Shown: piece after piece, positions 1 to 6,834 of the stretch
Position numbering within the stretch: position 1 is the stretch's first letter
Layout of the letters: the number at the start of each line of letters is the position of its first letter
Assembly: GCA_903853735.1 (NCBI GenBank)
Contig: CAINUH010000158.1
Coordinates: 1-11,907, forward strand
From: an uncultured Desulfomonile sp.
Lineage (GTDB): Bacteria; Desulfobacterota; Desulfomonilia; Desulfomonilales; Desulfomonilaceae
DNA length: 11,907 nt
Direction: 5' to 3'
The notes under the pieces: generated by a model
Told to the model about the DNA's origin: nothing
Database searches by the model: none
The model's input: only the letters and a program-made list of their open reading frames with translations
Translations under genes and position numbers: made by a program

Positions 1-671
1 AGAATTCTCGTTATCTCCGAAATGTGTTGCGTAAGAAACCAGGAAACCATGTGAAAGTTTTGTTAAACGGTGACGAATACCTCGTCCAACTGGCGGAGCC
101 GGTAAGGGGTGAAGTGACGGGGAATGTGGTCGCATTACTTGCCCGTGTCCCTGATCATTGTCCAGAGCTTGTGTTGGCCTTCTCCAGCGTCCGCCCAGGC
201 CCCACCGAGGAAATTCTCAGGCACGGTACCGAACTGGGTGTTTCCCGATTCGTTCCCCTGATCGCTTTCAGGTCTAACCGTCGTCCCGGCGAATTGAAGC
301 CAAGATGGAAGTTTATAGTCGAGTCCGCGACGGCACAATCAGGACGAACATCGCCGCCGTCAGTGGAGGCTCCAATCAGCTTCGATCAGTTCTTGGAATC
401 CTGTTCAGGCTTAGGGATAAGGATAGTACTTTCCACTTCCTCAAGCGCTCAGCCGATAATGTCGATTCTGAAAGCCGATTCATTCCCGGCGGTGACAATC
501 CTGGTTGGGCCGGAGGGAGGCTTAGAGGAGTCTGAGGAGCTACGAGCAGTGAAGGGCGGTTTTGTCGCTGCGAGCCTGGGTTCCAGGGTGCTCAGAACGG
601 AGACGGCAGCCTTGGCAGCTGTGGGCGTTGTCGTCGCATGGGCAGAATGGACCAGCAGATCGATAGGTTAG
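1..671 (+). CDS. rsmE: RsmE-family 16S rRNA (uracil-1498-N3)-methyltransferase, 5' end cut by window edge
   Basis: This SPOUT-class methyltransferase uses S-adenosylmethionine to methylate N3 of U1498 in 16S rRNA in the assembled small subunit. The frame is open from base 3 without a stop. The residues before the first internal GTG (base 24) read NSRYLRN and run into VLRKKPGNHV, which matches the usual N-terminal PUA-like region of RsmE (a conserved His-Leu-x-x-Val-Leu-Arg type stretch). The true start is therefore outside the window and the GTG at 24 is internal. About 20 residues are probably missing from a protein of about 240. The C-terminal SAM-binding trefoil knot is plain: LVGPEGG followed by acidic residues, then SLGSRVLRTETAALAAVG just before the stop. 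Ribosomal RNA methylation is a housekeeping role. The next gene is 282 bases away on the same strand. Confidence 0.93.
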   Translation, partial: NSRYLRNVLRKKPGNHVKVLLNGDEYLVQLAEPVRGEVTGNVVALLARVPDHCPELVLAFSSVRPGPTEEILRHGTELGVSRFVPLIAFRSNRRPGELKPRWKFIVESATAQSGRTSPPSVEAPISFDQFLESCSGLGIRIVLSTSSSAQPIMSILKADSFPAVTILVGPEGGLEESEELRAVKGGFVAASLGSRVLRTETAALAAVGVVVAWAEWTSRSIG

Positions 672-680
672 ACATTTACT

Positions 681-705
681 GAATCCGGACGATTCGTGTG
701 CTTTT
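681..705 (+). terminator. weak hairpin after rsmE, possible terminator
   Basis: A 5-bp perfect stem (GAATC at 681-685, GATTC at 691-695) with a 5-base loop lies ten bases after the rsmE stop codon. It is followed six bases later by only four T residues. The stem is short and AT-rich and the T tract is poor, so it may be a marginal intrinsic terminator or chance. Confidence 0.2.
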
Positions 706-732
706 GTCAAAACGTACTTGCGCTTCAAGCGA

Positions 733-761
733 TTGACCTGGGGTTTGCTTCATGATATTTT
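733..761 (+). promoter_or_regulatory. sigma-70-like promoter candidate upstream of the TPR gene
   Basis: TTGACC at 733-738 and TATTTT at 756-761 are separated by exactly 17 bases. The -35 matches 5 of 6 consensus positions and the -10 matches 4 of 6. Transcription would begin near 768 and leave an untranslated leader of roughly 185 bases before the ATG at 954. It lies after the rsmE stop, so it would let the TPR-glk pair be expressed independently of rsmE. This is a sequence match only. Confidence 0.35.
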
Positions 762-944
762 CGGTAATGACTACCGGAGAAAGGATATTCTTGCTTACGC
801 GCAACGATTTTCCGTGCCATTTTGCAATTACTGTATATGCGCACGAGGTTTGTCGAAACGGCCGCACGTACGAGGAGAGTCGATCTTAGCGGTCAATTCG
901 CGTGGCAGAGCGCGGATAATGCCCCGCGAATAATCTCAATCGTC

Positions 945-948
945 GAGG
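945..948 (+). promoter_or_regulatory. ribosome binding site that selects the 954 start of the TPR gene
   Basis: GAGG at 945-948 lies five bases before the ATG at 954. The earlier in-frame ATG codons at 822 and 837 have no purine-rich site at a suitable distance, and the 44 residues they would add are low in recognisable pattern. The site therefore favours 954. Confidence 0.6.
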
Positions 949-953
949 TGTTG

Positions 954-2300
954 ATGGCCACAAGGGATTTAGAGCAGGGTTTTCATCTGGATTACCGTAC
1001 AGTAGCTATTCCAGGAACATATCTGCCGCCCTTCCCGGATGAATCGGCAATACTACACGCGATTCCTGAAATCGCGGTAGGACAAGTGCGACTAGACAAA
1101 CCCAGCTTTCTTGCCTGGGTGGATTTCACTCTCGAACATCCGGACGAAATCTGGGAAATTGACGAGTCGAATGATAGTAAGACAATCCAGTACTTGGGTT
1201 TTCTCGAATTGTACGGTAGGTGGCCCGTCTTCGCTGTGGAAGTTTTCAGCTTCGACGAAGTCATGGAGGTTCACGACTACTCTCTGGTATTGAACGAACG
1301 TGAATTCATGTCCATCAGATCAGGTAAGCTTGTATACAGTAGGACGAGAGAGTGGCAACGGGAACGGCAGGTCCGAACTCTTAACGACAGGGCTCTAGTC
1401 AAGTATGACGAGGACTCACTTGAGGAGGCTAGAGAACTTATCGACGCCGCCATACGGGTCAGCGGTAGCGGAGCCGCGTATCTGCTAAACAACCGCGGAC
1501 TTATTTGTTGGAAAATGGGCAAGACCGATGAGGCTAAACAAGATTTTCTCGAATCCATGAGCCTTGATAGGGGCAACGGAGATCCATATTTCAACATAGG
1601 GCTGATTTACTTCGACGAGTCCGATTACAGACGAGCCCTTCATTACTTGAAGATAGCCGTGGAAATCGACCCCTTGGACAGCCAGTTTCTGACGGAATTG
1701 GGGCATCTTTATCTGGAACTGGAACGTGAAGAAGATGCCTTGAAGCTGTTTCGAAAAGCCTTTGAGAACGACCCCGAAGATCCACAGGTGGATTTTCATC
1801 TAGGGCATTACTTTCTGTACAAGAAGCGTGATCCTCGGCACGCCATAAGATACTACGGCAAAGGGTTGAAGAAAGATCCTGAGGACCAGTTTGCCCTTGC
1901 GGATTTGGCAGTGGCTCACTGGATACTCGGAAACAGGCGTAAGGTCATAGGCATTGGCCGGACCCTCCAACGCCACGGCCATCTAATGCCGTACACTATA
2001 AGCCGCCTTGTCTATCTCAACGTTGAGATGGGCAATTACGAAAAGGCCTTGACATACTACAAGAAGGCTCTCACTCACTCTGAACCTTTTGAACCGGAAT
2101 GGCTTCACTACAATGCAGCGATTATCTACGCCAAGACCGGTCAAGACAAACAAGCCCTTCGCATCTTGGATCTGGCTGTGAAGGCAGGGGGTGACGCCGT
2201 GGTCAAACGCGCCATGTCCGATGAGGCATTGAGACAGATCAAGAGCACACCCGACTTCAAGAGACTTGTCAAGCTCTCCGCCAGACGGCGAAACCGTTGA
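954..2300 (+). CDS. tetratricopeptide-repeat protein with an N-terminal domain of uncertain family
   Basis: The predicted product is 448 residues and has no signal peptide or membrane segment, so it is likely cytoplasmic. Residues from about 142 to 416 form six to seven TPR-like helical pairs with the usual pattern, for example NNRGLICWKMGKTDEAKQ near 179-196, FNIGLIYFDESDYRRAL near 213-229 and TELGHLYLELEREEDAL near 247-263. The last segment ends in a K/R-rich tail after SDEALRQIKSTPDF, a closing motif common in TPR proteins. TPR arrays bind partner proteins; nothing here shows which partner. The first 135 residues are a separate domain with HPDEIWEID near 62-70 and VFAVEV near 92-97. This pattern resembles PBECR2-type barnase/EndoU/RelE-like domains, but only weakly. 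The gene is followed after 36 bases by glucokinase and is probably co-transcribed with it. An upstream extension to 822 is possible but unlikely. Confidence 0.82.
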   Translation: MATRDLEQGFHLDYRTVAIPGTYLPPFPDESAILHAIPEIAVGQVRLDKPSFLAWVDFTLEHPDEIWEIDESNDSKTIQYLGFLELYGRWPVFAVEVFSFDEVMEVHDYSLVLNEREFMSIRSGKLVYSRTREWQRERQVRTLNDRALVKYDEDSLEEARELIDAAIRVSGSGAAYLLNNRGLICWKMGKTDEAKQDFLESMSLDRGNGDPYFNIGLIYFDESDYRRALHYLKIAVEIDPLDSQFLTELGHLYLELEREEDALKLFRKAFENDPEDPQVDFHLGHYFLYKKRDPRHAIRYYGKGLKKDPEDQFALADLAVAHWILGNRRKVIGIGRTLQRHGHLMPYTISRLVYLNVEMGNYEKALTYYKKALTHSEPFEPEWLHYNAAIIYAKTGQDKQALRILDLAVKAGGDAVVKRAMSDEALRQIKSTPDFKRLVKLSARRRNR

Positions 2301-2336
2301 TTCTTAGTTATTCAAGCTCTGTGAACCCAGAAAGGC

Positions 2337-3341
2337 ATGAAAACACCCACTGCCGGAAAACTGGTTCTCGCAGGTGACGTAGGCGCAACCAAGACCAATC
2401 TTGGACTGTTCAGCTTTTCGGGAATCAGGCCCAAGCTTGAGGTGATGGAGACCTATTCGAGCCGGTCCTCGGCATCTTTGGATGATCTTGCAGCCATTTT
2501 TTTGGAGAAGCACCCCGAACCTGTTTCCGTTGCCTGCTTTGGAGTTCCTGGTCCTGTGGTGCTAGGACACTGCCGGACCACCAATCTTCCTTGGAACGTG
2601 TCCGAGTACGATTTGGAAAATAATTTCAAATGGGACAAGGTCGTTCTCGTAAACGATTTGGTGGCCACGGCAATAGCCGTAAGGGTCCTCGAAGAAGCTG
2701 AATTGTTTGAACTGAATAGAGGACGGCAGGATCCGTCAGGGACTATCGGGGTGGTGGCTCCCGGCACAGGGTTGGGGATGAGCATCCTGCTGCGCCGAGA
2801 TAACCGATCCTATCCTGTTGCTTCCGAAGGCGGGCACGCAAGTTTTGCCCCCACAAACGAAAAAGAAATCGACTTGCTGAAATTTCTGCTGTGCTTCACC
2901 CCCAGTGTCAGCCTTGAGCGAGTCGCTTCAGGGCCGGGGTTGTTCACCATTTTTTCTTGGCTCAAAGATAGCAGTAGTTACCAGGAAGACCCCGAGTTAG
3001 CCGAGAGTATGCGTCGGGGAAACCCGGCGCAGGTCGTCAGTTTTGGTGCTTTGATCAAGAAAGATCCCCTCTGCATCGAGGCGCTTGATTTTTTTGTGTC
3101 CGTCGTTGGATCTGCAGCGGGGAACTTGGCTTTAACCGCTTCTACTACAGGGGGTATATACTTGGGAGGCGGTATTTGCCCGCAGATTCTACCCAAATTA
3201 CAGGACGGTACCTTCATGGAAGCATTCAAGAATAAATGCCGGTTCCGAGAGTTCCTGATCAATATTCCCGTCTATGTGATTCTGAATGACAAGGCCGCCC
3301 TGATAGGTGCAGCCTGTTCGGCATTCGATCTCCTGCAATAA
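2337..3341 (+). CDS. glk: glucokinase (Glk family)
   Basis: This cytoplasmic enzyme phosphorylates glucose to glucose 6-phosphate with ATP, feeding glycolysis. The 334-residue length fits bacterial Glk. Seen in order: the N-terminal phosphate loop GDVGATKTN (13-21); FGVPGPV (68-74); TTNLPWNVS (81-89); LVNDLVATA (104-112), whose Asp107 is the expected catalytic base; the second nucleotide-binding loop APGTGLG (141-147); the sugar-contacting EGGHASFAP (164-172); SGPGL (198-202); and the C-terminal GGIYLGGGI (272-280) adenosine-site motif. It lacks the Cys-rich zinc motif of ROK kinases, which separates it from that group. ATG 2337 is the only usable start because an in-frame stop lies at 2322. 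The best Shine-Dalgarno match (AAGG at 2332-2335) is only one base from the ATG, so translation may be weak or coupled to the TPR gene 36 bases upstream. Confidence 0.93.
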   Translation: MKTPTAGKLVLAGDVGATKTNLGLFSFSGIRPKLEVMETYSSRSSASLDDLAAIFLEKHPEPVSVACFGVPGPVVLGHCRTTNLPWNVSEYDLENNFKWDKVVLVNDLVATAIAVRVLEEAELFELNRGRQDPSGTIGVVAPGTGLGMSILLRRDNRSYPVASEGGHASFAPTNEKEIDLLKFLLCFTPSVSLERVASGPGLFTIFSWLKDSSSYQEDPELAESMRRGNPAQVVSFGALIKKDPLCIEALDFFVSVVGSAAGNLALTASTTGGIYLGGGICPQILPKLQDGTFMEAFKNKCRFREFLINIPVYVILNDKAALIGAACSAFDLLQ

Positions 3342-3418
3342 GTAAACTGCCGACCTGAGGCGCCTCCTATCGTCAGTCCAGTGTCTCATTAATTCATGGG
3401 GCGGTTCAATAATCCTGT
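3342..3418. other. short convergent gap between glk and the protease gene
   Basis: The two genes converge here. A 10-bp palindrome GAGGCGCCTC (3357-3366) has no loop and no T tract, so it is not a convincing terminator. Nothing else was seen. Confidence 0.4.
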
Positions 3419-3955
3419 TCATTGCTCCGATTGCTCATCTGCCGCCTGTGGAGAGCAAGTCGGTGCAATTGTATACTTGGACGAAGGGTTAACCAGGAAA
3501 TCGCCTTCCATAAAATTACGACCTATGAGCATGGGATATTCCAAACCCGAGCGGTCCACCAGATTGACATCCACTTCTTTGAAAATGGTTCCCAGGCAAA
3601 CCCCCAAACGAATCACCGGACGCTCCTGAAAGCGTCCAAAATGGCGCTTGATTCTCCTGTTTCCCACGATTGGGGCATCTACAGTTTTTTCTTTGCCCTG
3701 GTAATCTGAGATTTTCAATCGCACCCAGTTGCGCCCATTGCGTACGAACGGCATTGAGTCTTGGGAATTCAGTGAGCAAGTCACGGCTCCAGTATCAATT
3801 TTGGCCGACAAGATAACATCTCCTGGGCATATCGCAATCCGCTCCACCCATCCTACAACCAACCGGTCATTACTGTCCGCCGGCAAACTGGATATAAGAC
3901 TTAGCATGAGAATCCCTAAAAATAATGCAGAAGCTATGGTTCGCCTGCCGAACAT
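3419..3955 (-). CDS. secreted retropepsin-like aspartyl protease (annotated in databases as 'ATP-dependent zinc protease', RimK-associated)
   Basis: The product is 178 residues. Residues 1-27 are a Sec signal peptide: RR near positions 4-5, a hydrophobic core ASALFLGILMLSLISSL, then PADS as a likely cleavage region. No lipobox Cys is present, so it should be a soluble periplasmic protein. The core matches the PF05618 family: AKIDTGAVTCSL (51-62) carries the DTG triad of pepsin/retropepsin folds, and YPMLIGRNFM (140-149) is the matching C-terminal flap/hydrophobic-Gly motif. Despite the historical zinc-protease name, no HExxH zinc site is seen. The mature part has four Cys (43, 60, 120, 167), which could form disulfides. 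The start has GAGG seven bases upstream. The gene diverges from the 7TM-transglutaminase and ATP-grasp genes, its usual genomic partners, which points to joint function. The protease substrate is unknown. Confidence 0.88.
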   Translation of the reverse strand: MFGRRTIASALFLGILMLSLISSLPADSNDRLVVGWVERIAICPGDVILSAKIDTGAVTCSLNSQDSMPFVRNGRNWVRLKISDYQGKEKTVDAPIVGNRRIKRHFGRFQERPVIRLGVCLGTIFKEVDVNLVDRSGLEYPMLIGRNFMEGDFLVNPSSKYTIAPTCSPQAADEQSEQ

Positions 3956-4032
3956 CGATTAACCTCGTTAGCCGACAAGCGGCCTTCAACTTGACGACAG
4001 CTCTCCCTGTGTGCCATCCAGTCATAACGAAT

Positions 4033-4056
4033 TGTTATTCCTAACCAATAATAACA
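4033..4056. repeat. inverted repeat over the protease promoter, candidate operator
   Basis: TGTTATT (4033-4039) and AATAACA (4050-4056) form a perfect 7-bp inverted repeat with a 10-base spacer, so the half-sites lie 17 bases apart centre to centre. The right arm overlaps the predicted minus-strand -10 box (4048-4053) and the left arm covers the predicted start of transcription. That placement suits a repressor site. The region is AT-rich, so chance is possible. Confidence 0.3.
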
Positions 4057-4076
4057 TATTAACAGCGTTTAGGCAA
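4048..4076 (-). promoter_or_regulatory. sigma-70-like promoter for the protease gene
   Basis: Read on the minus strand, TTGCCT (plus 4071-4076) and TATTAT (plus 4048-4053) are separated by 17 bases. The -35 matches 4 of 6 and the -10 matches 5 of 6 consensus positions. Transcription would start near 4041 and give a leader of about 85 bases before the ATG at 3955. Confidence 0.4.
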
Positions 4077-4125
4077 TCTTCATGCGCGGCGAACTTTACA
4101 GGTAAACCAAACAAAACCTGGGGCG

Positions 4126-4154
4126 TTGACATCCTAAATATGGGGGTATATAAG
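4126..4154 (+). promoter_or_regulatory. strong sigma-70 promoter for the 7TM / ATP-grasp genes
   Basis: TTGACA at 4126-4131 is a perfect -35 and TATAAG at 4149-4154 is a 5-of-6 -10, with an exact 17-base spacer containing a run of five G residues. Transcription would begin near 4161, leaving a leader of about 100 bases before the TTG start at 4261. This is the best promoter match in the window. Confidence 0.65.
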
Positions 4155-4260
4155 AGGGCAATTCTTGTTTCAGGACGCCGTCATCTGTAATTAGCCATGC
4201 AATATCAATATGCTAAGCTGAATAGACCAGGCAGGGCAACTGGAGTGGAGTAGCCATTCT

Positions 4261-5796
4261 TTGAACAGATTTTATGTTTGGGGAATAGCCCTAGTCCTGA
4301 CGTTTCTCGGATTAGGGTTGTTCGTTTACAAGGCATATTTTCTCGGTTTTCCGATACATCCTGACACCAGTGTAAGAGTCTGGAATGTTGAAGCTCGCGT
4401 TAGTTTCGTCGCACGAGAAGAGCCGGTTAAGGTTTCTATTCTCGTACCAATGGGTACGGCCAGATTTGCCATCACCGGAGAATCTTTTATCTCAAACGGA
4501 TATGGCATTCTGGTATCGAACGACGAAAGAAATAGATGGGCCACTTGGTCAATCCGCAAGGCCACCGGCAGGCAGAATCTTTACTATCAAGCGACCGTGA
4601 GAAGTGTGCGCGCATCGGCGATGTCACCGGATGAAGAACCGCCCCAACCTTTGGATCCAGGTTTCCAGGGCCCTGCTCTTGAAGCGGCTAATGCTCTGCT
4701 GGAAGAGATTAGGGCGAAGTCCGCCGACACGGTGAACATGGTGTCTGGACTGATAAAGTCGCTCAACGAGGATCCTCCAGGGACAAGCGTAAGACTTCTT
4801 CTGGGTGATCAGCCGAAGCCGGAAAAGAAGGTCGAAATGGCAGTCCGTTTGCTGGCCCAGGCAGATATAATAGCCAGGGCCGTCCACGGGATTCGCCTGC
4901 GTGAAGACAAGTTTGATTTTTCGAAAAACATTCCCCTCATTCACTGGCTGGAGGTCTATCACAAAAAGAAGTGGATCTCGTTTAATCCTATGACTGGAAA
5001 GGCCTCGGTTCCCGGGGACTGGCTGGGGTGGTGGCGAGGAAAACAGAATCCAGTCACACTTGAGGGCGGTGAAAAGCTTCGAGTGAGGGTTGCCATAAGT
5101 CCTCGATTGGAAGAGGGTATTAGTGCGGCGCTGGAACGAGGCCTGCTTGCCAATCCACTGCTTCTGAAATTCTCACTTTTTAGTCTGCCGGTAAGTACAC
5201 AGGCAGTTTACCGGGTATTACTAATGATTCCCGTAGGTGCCCTATTACTCGTCGTGTTTCGTAATGTGATCGGTATCCGGACATTTGGGACTTTCATGCC
5301 GGTTCTTATAGGGCTGGCATTCCGGGAGAGCGGCCTGGTATGGGGAATCATTCTGTTTTGCGTCGTGGTCGCTCTCGGGCTGACTGTGCGTTTCTGGCTG
5401 GAGAGACTGAAGCTGCTTCTGGTGCCGCGGTTGACGGCAATATTGACCGTTGTAGTGTTGCTGATGATGGCCCTGAGCATATTGACTCACAATCTGGGCA
5501 TTCATCTAGGGCTGTCCGTTGCGTTGTTCCCAATGGTCATATTGACAATGACGATTGAAAGAATGTCCATAGTCTGGGAAGAGCGAGGTCCTGGGGAAGC
5601 TCTTGCCTCGGGATTCGGGAGCCTTTTGACAGCGATCATCGCATGCCTGGTTATGAATACCAAGAAAGTTGAGCATCTGGTATTTGTCTTCCCTGAACTG
5701 CTATTGGTTGTATTGGGAGCCACTCTGATTCTAGGCCGCTATACGGGATACCGCCTCATGGATCTTCATCGGTTCAGAGTGCTGGCAAGAGGTTGA
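4261..5796 (+). CDS. inner-membrane protein: inactive transglutaminase-like domain fused to seven C-terminal transmembrane helices
   Basis: The product is 511 residues. One N-terminal membrane helix (about 7-28) is followed by a hydrophilic domain (about 29-313), then about seven hydrophobic segments near 317-334, 342-354, 358-378, 391-409, 413-432, 447-465 and 473-491. This matches the family called inactive transglutaminase fused to 7 TM helices (Transglut_i_TM plus 7TM_transglut). The transglutaminase core is recognisable by ARAVHGI (205-211) and IHWLEVYHKKKWISFNP (227-243), the equivalents of the GIPAR-V-G and HAW-EVY-W-FDP motifs. No Cys occurs before residue 367, so the catalytic Cys is gone, and Asn242 stands where an Asp is usual. 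It is therefore probably a binding rather than an enzymatic domain, likely periplasmic. TTG 4261 is the best start: a stop lies in frame at 4219 and GTGGAG (4245-4250) lies ten bases upstream. The ATP-grasp gene follows after four bases. Confidence 0.9.
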   Translation: MNRFYVWGIALVLTFLGLGLFVYKAYFLGFPIHPDTSVRVWNVEARVSFVAREEPVKVSILVPMGTARFAITGESFISNGYGILVSNDERNRWATWSIRKATGRQNLYYQATVRSVRASAMSPDEEPPQPLDPGFQGPALEAANALLEEIRAKSADTVNMVSGLIKSLNEDPPGTSVRLLLGDQPKPEKKVEMAVRLLAQADIIARAVHGIRLREDKFDFSKNIPLIHWLEVYHKKKWISFNPMTGKASVPGDWLGWWRGKQNPVTLEGGEKLRVRVAISPRLEEGISAALERGLLANPLLLKFSLFSLPVSTQAVYRVLLMIPVGALLLVVFRNVIGIRTFGTFMPVLIGLAFRESGLVWGIILFCVVVALGLTVRFWLERLKLLLVPRLTAILTVVVLLMMALSILTHNLGIHLGLSVALFPMVILTMTIERMSIVWEERGPGEALASGFGSLLTAIIACLVMNTKKVEHLVFVFPELLLVVLGATLILGRYTGYRLMDLHRFRVLARG

Positions 5797-5800
5797 CCAG

Positions 5801-6748
5801 GTGTTTGCAAGTCCACACGCACTAAAGAGACAAGGAGTCCTGGGCATCAACAAACGTAATGCCGACTATGTCTTGAGATATAACACGCGGCGCCTGTACC
5901 CCCTGGTCGATGACAAACTGCGGACAAAGGAACTGGCTCAACGTAATGGGATTAATGTTCCGGAGCTTTACGGCATTATCGAAGTGGAAGGACAAGTCAG
6001 AGGACTGCCGCTAATTGTCAATGATTATTCTGAGTTCGTGATTAAGCCCGCTCACGGGAGTGGAGGTGCCGGCATATTGGTAATTTCCGGACGGATTAAC
6101 GGAAAATTCAGAGAACTCGACGGCTCACTTATCACGTTAGATGAAATGAACTATCATGTTTTTAACATTTTGAGCGGACTATACAGCCTCGGTGGGCAAA
6201 CAGATAAGGCATTCATAGAATATCGGGTAAAATTTGACCCGATTTTTGAATCCATCAGCTACCAGGGTGTGCCGGACATAAGGATCATTGTTTTTCTGGG
6301 TGTACCCGTAATGGCCATGGTTCGACTGCCTACTCTTATGTCACGCGGCAAAGCCAATCTTCACCAGGGGGCGCTCGGCGCAGGGATTGACATGGCTACC
6401 GGGACAACTATGACTGCGGTCTGGCGAAACGAAATAATATCCGAGCATCCGGATACCGGAAAAAATTTGAAAGGAACCACCATCCCACATTGGCAACAAC
6501 TCTTGGAAATCGCCGCCAAGTGCTATGAACTGACCGGATTGGGTTACCTGGGAGTTGATATTGTGCTGGATGGCGACAAAGGTCCGTTGCTCCTCGAACT
6601 TAATGTCAGACCCGGACTCAACATCCAGATTGCCAATGCTTCAGGACTCATATCGCGACTTGAACTCGTTGAGCGGCACCAATGTGGCCTGGATACCTTG
6701 GACGACAGAATCTCCTTTGCACAAGCGCATTTCGCATCCGGCATGTGA
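5801..6748 (+). CDS. ATP-grasp alpha-L-glutamate-ligase-like protein (RimK-related)
   Basis: ATP-grasp ligases of the RimK type join a carboxylate to an amine through an acyl-phosphate intermediate. This 315-residue protein fits the distinct RimK-related 'alpha-L-glutamate ligase-like' family of about the same length. Seen: NKRNADYVLRYNTRRLYPLVD (17-37), a family signature; the nucleotide-binding strand and glycine loop FVIKPAHGSGGAGI (79-92) with Lys82; PDIRIIVF (158-165); a substrate-side stretch KANLHQGALGAGID (184-197); LGVDIVLD (250-257); and the metal-binding LLELNVRPGLN (264-274) with Glu266 and Asn268. No signal peptide is present, so it acts in the cytoplasm where ATP is available. 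It starts at GTG 5801, four bases after the 7TM gene, with AAGAGG (5787-5792) eight bases upstream, so the two are translated as an operon. The true substrate, whether glutamate or another amino acid or peptide, is not shown. Confidence 0.9.
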   Translation: MFASPHALKRQGVLGINKRNADYVLRYNTRRLYPLVDDKLRTKELAQRNGINVPELYGIIEVEGQVRGLPLIVNDYSEFVIKPAHGSGGAGILVISGRINGKFRELDGSLITLDEMNYHVFNILSGLYSLGGQTDKAFIEYRVKFDPIFESISYQGVPDIRIIVFLGVPVMAMVRLPTLMSRGKANLHQGALGAGIDMATGTTMTAVWRNEIISEHPDTGKNLKGTTIPHWQQLLEIAAKCYELTGLGYLGVDIVLDGDKGPLLLELNVRPGLNIQIANASGLISRLELVERHQCGLDTLDDRISFAQAHFASGM

Positions 6749-6834
6749 ACTACTTGAGTGCAAACACCCGATCGGTTCCCAGTCCAGCCCAACCGGAAAG
6801 ACGCGCTCTGTTGCCTATGGCCACTGTCCAGTGC
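6749..6834. other. short convergent gap between the ATP-grasp and ABC-F genes
   Basis: The genes converge across 86 bases with no clear stem plus T tract on either strand. The palindrome CCGATCGG is too short to be meaningful. Termination may be Rho-dependent. Confidence 0.4.

Larger units (their letters stand above)
3956..4260. promoter_or_regulatory. divergent intergenic control region of the protease / 7TM-ligase module
   Basis: This 305-base gap holds no gene that I can support. It carries two back-to-back sigma-70-type promoters (minus -35 at 4071-4076, plus -35 at 4126-4131, about 50 bases apart), an inverted repeat at 4033-4056 over the minus promoter's -10 and start, and a small palindrome TTTACAGGTAAA at 4095-4106 between the two promoters. 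The layout suits joint control of both arms by a shared regulator. No riboswitch or known operator was recognised. Confidence 0.5.

Noticed and set aside
24..26. GTG at 24 as the start of rsmE
   Set aside because: The frame is open to the left edge and the residues before it match conserved RsmE sequence, so the gene begins outside the window.
822..953. Upstream extension of the TPR gene to ATG 822
   Set aside because: There is no ribosome binding site there, the 44 extra residues lack pattern, and ATG 954 has a GAGG site.
3357..3366. Terminator at the GAGGCGCCTC palindrome after glk
   Set aside because: It has no loop and no T tract, so it would not form an intrinsic terminator.
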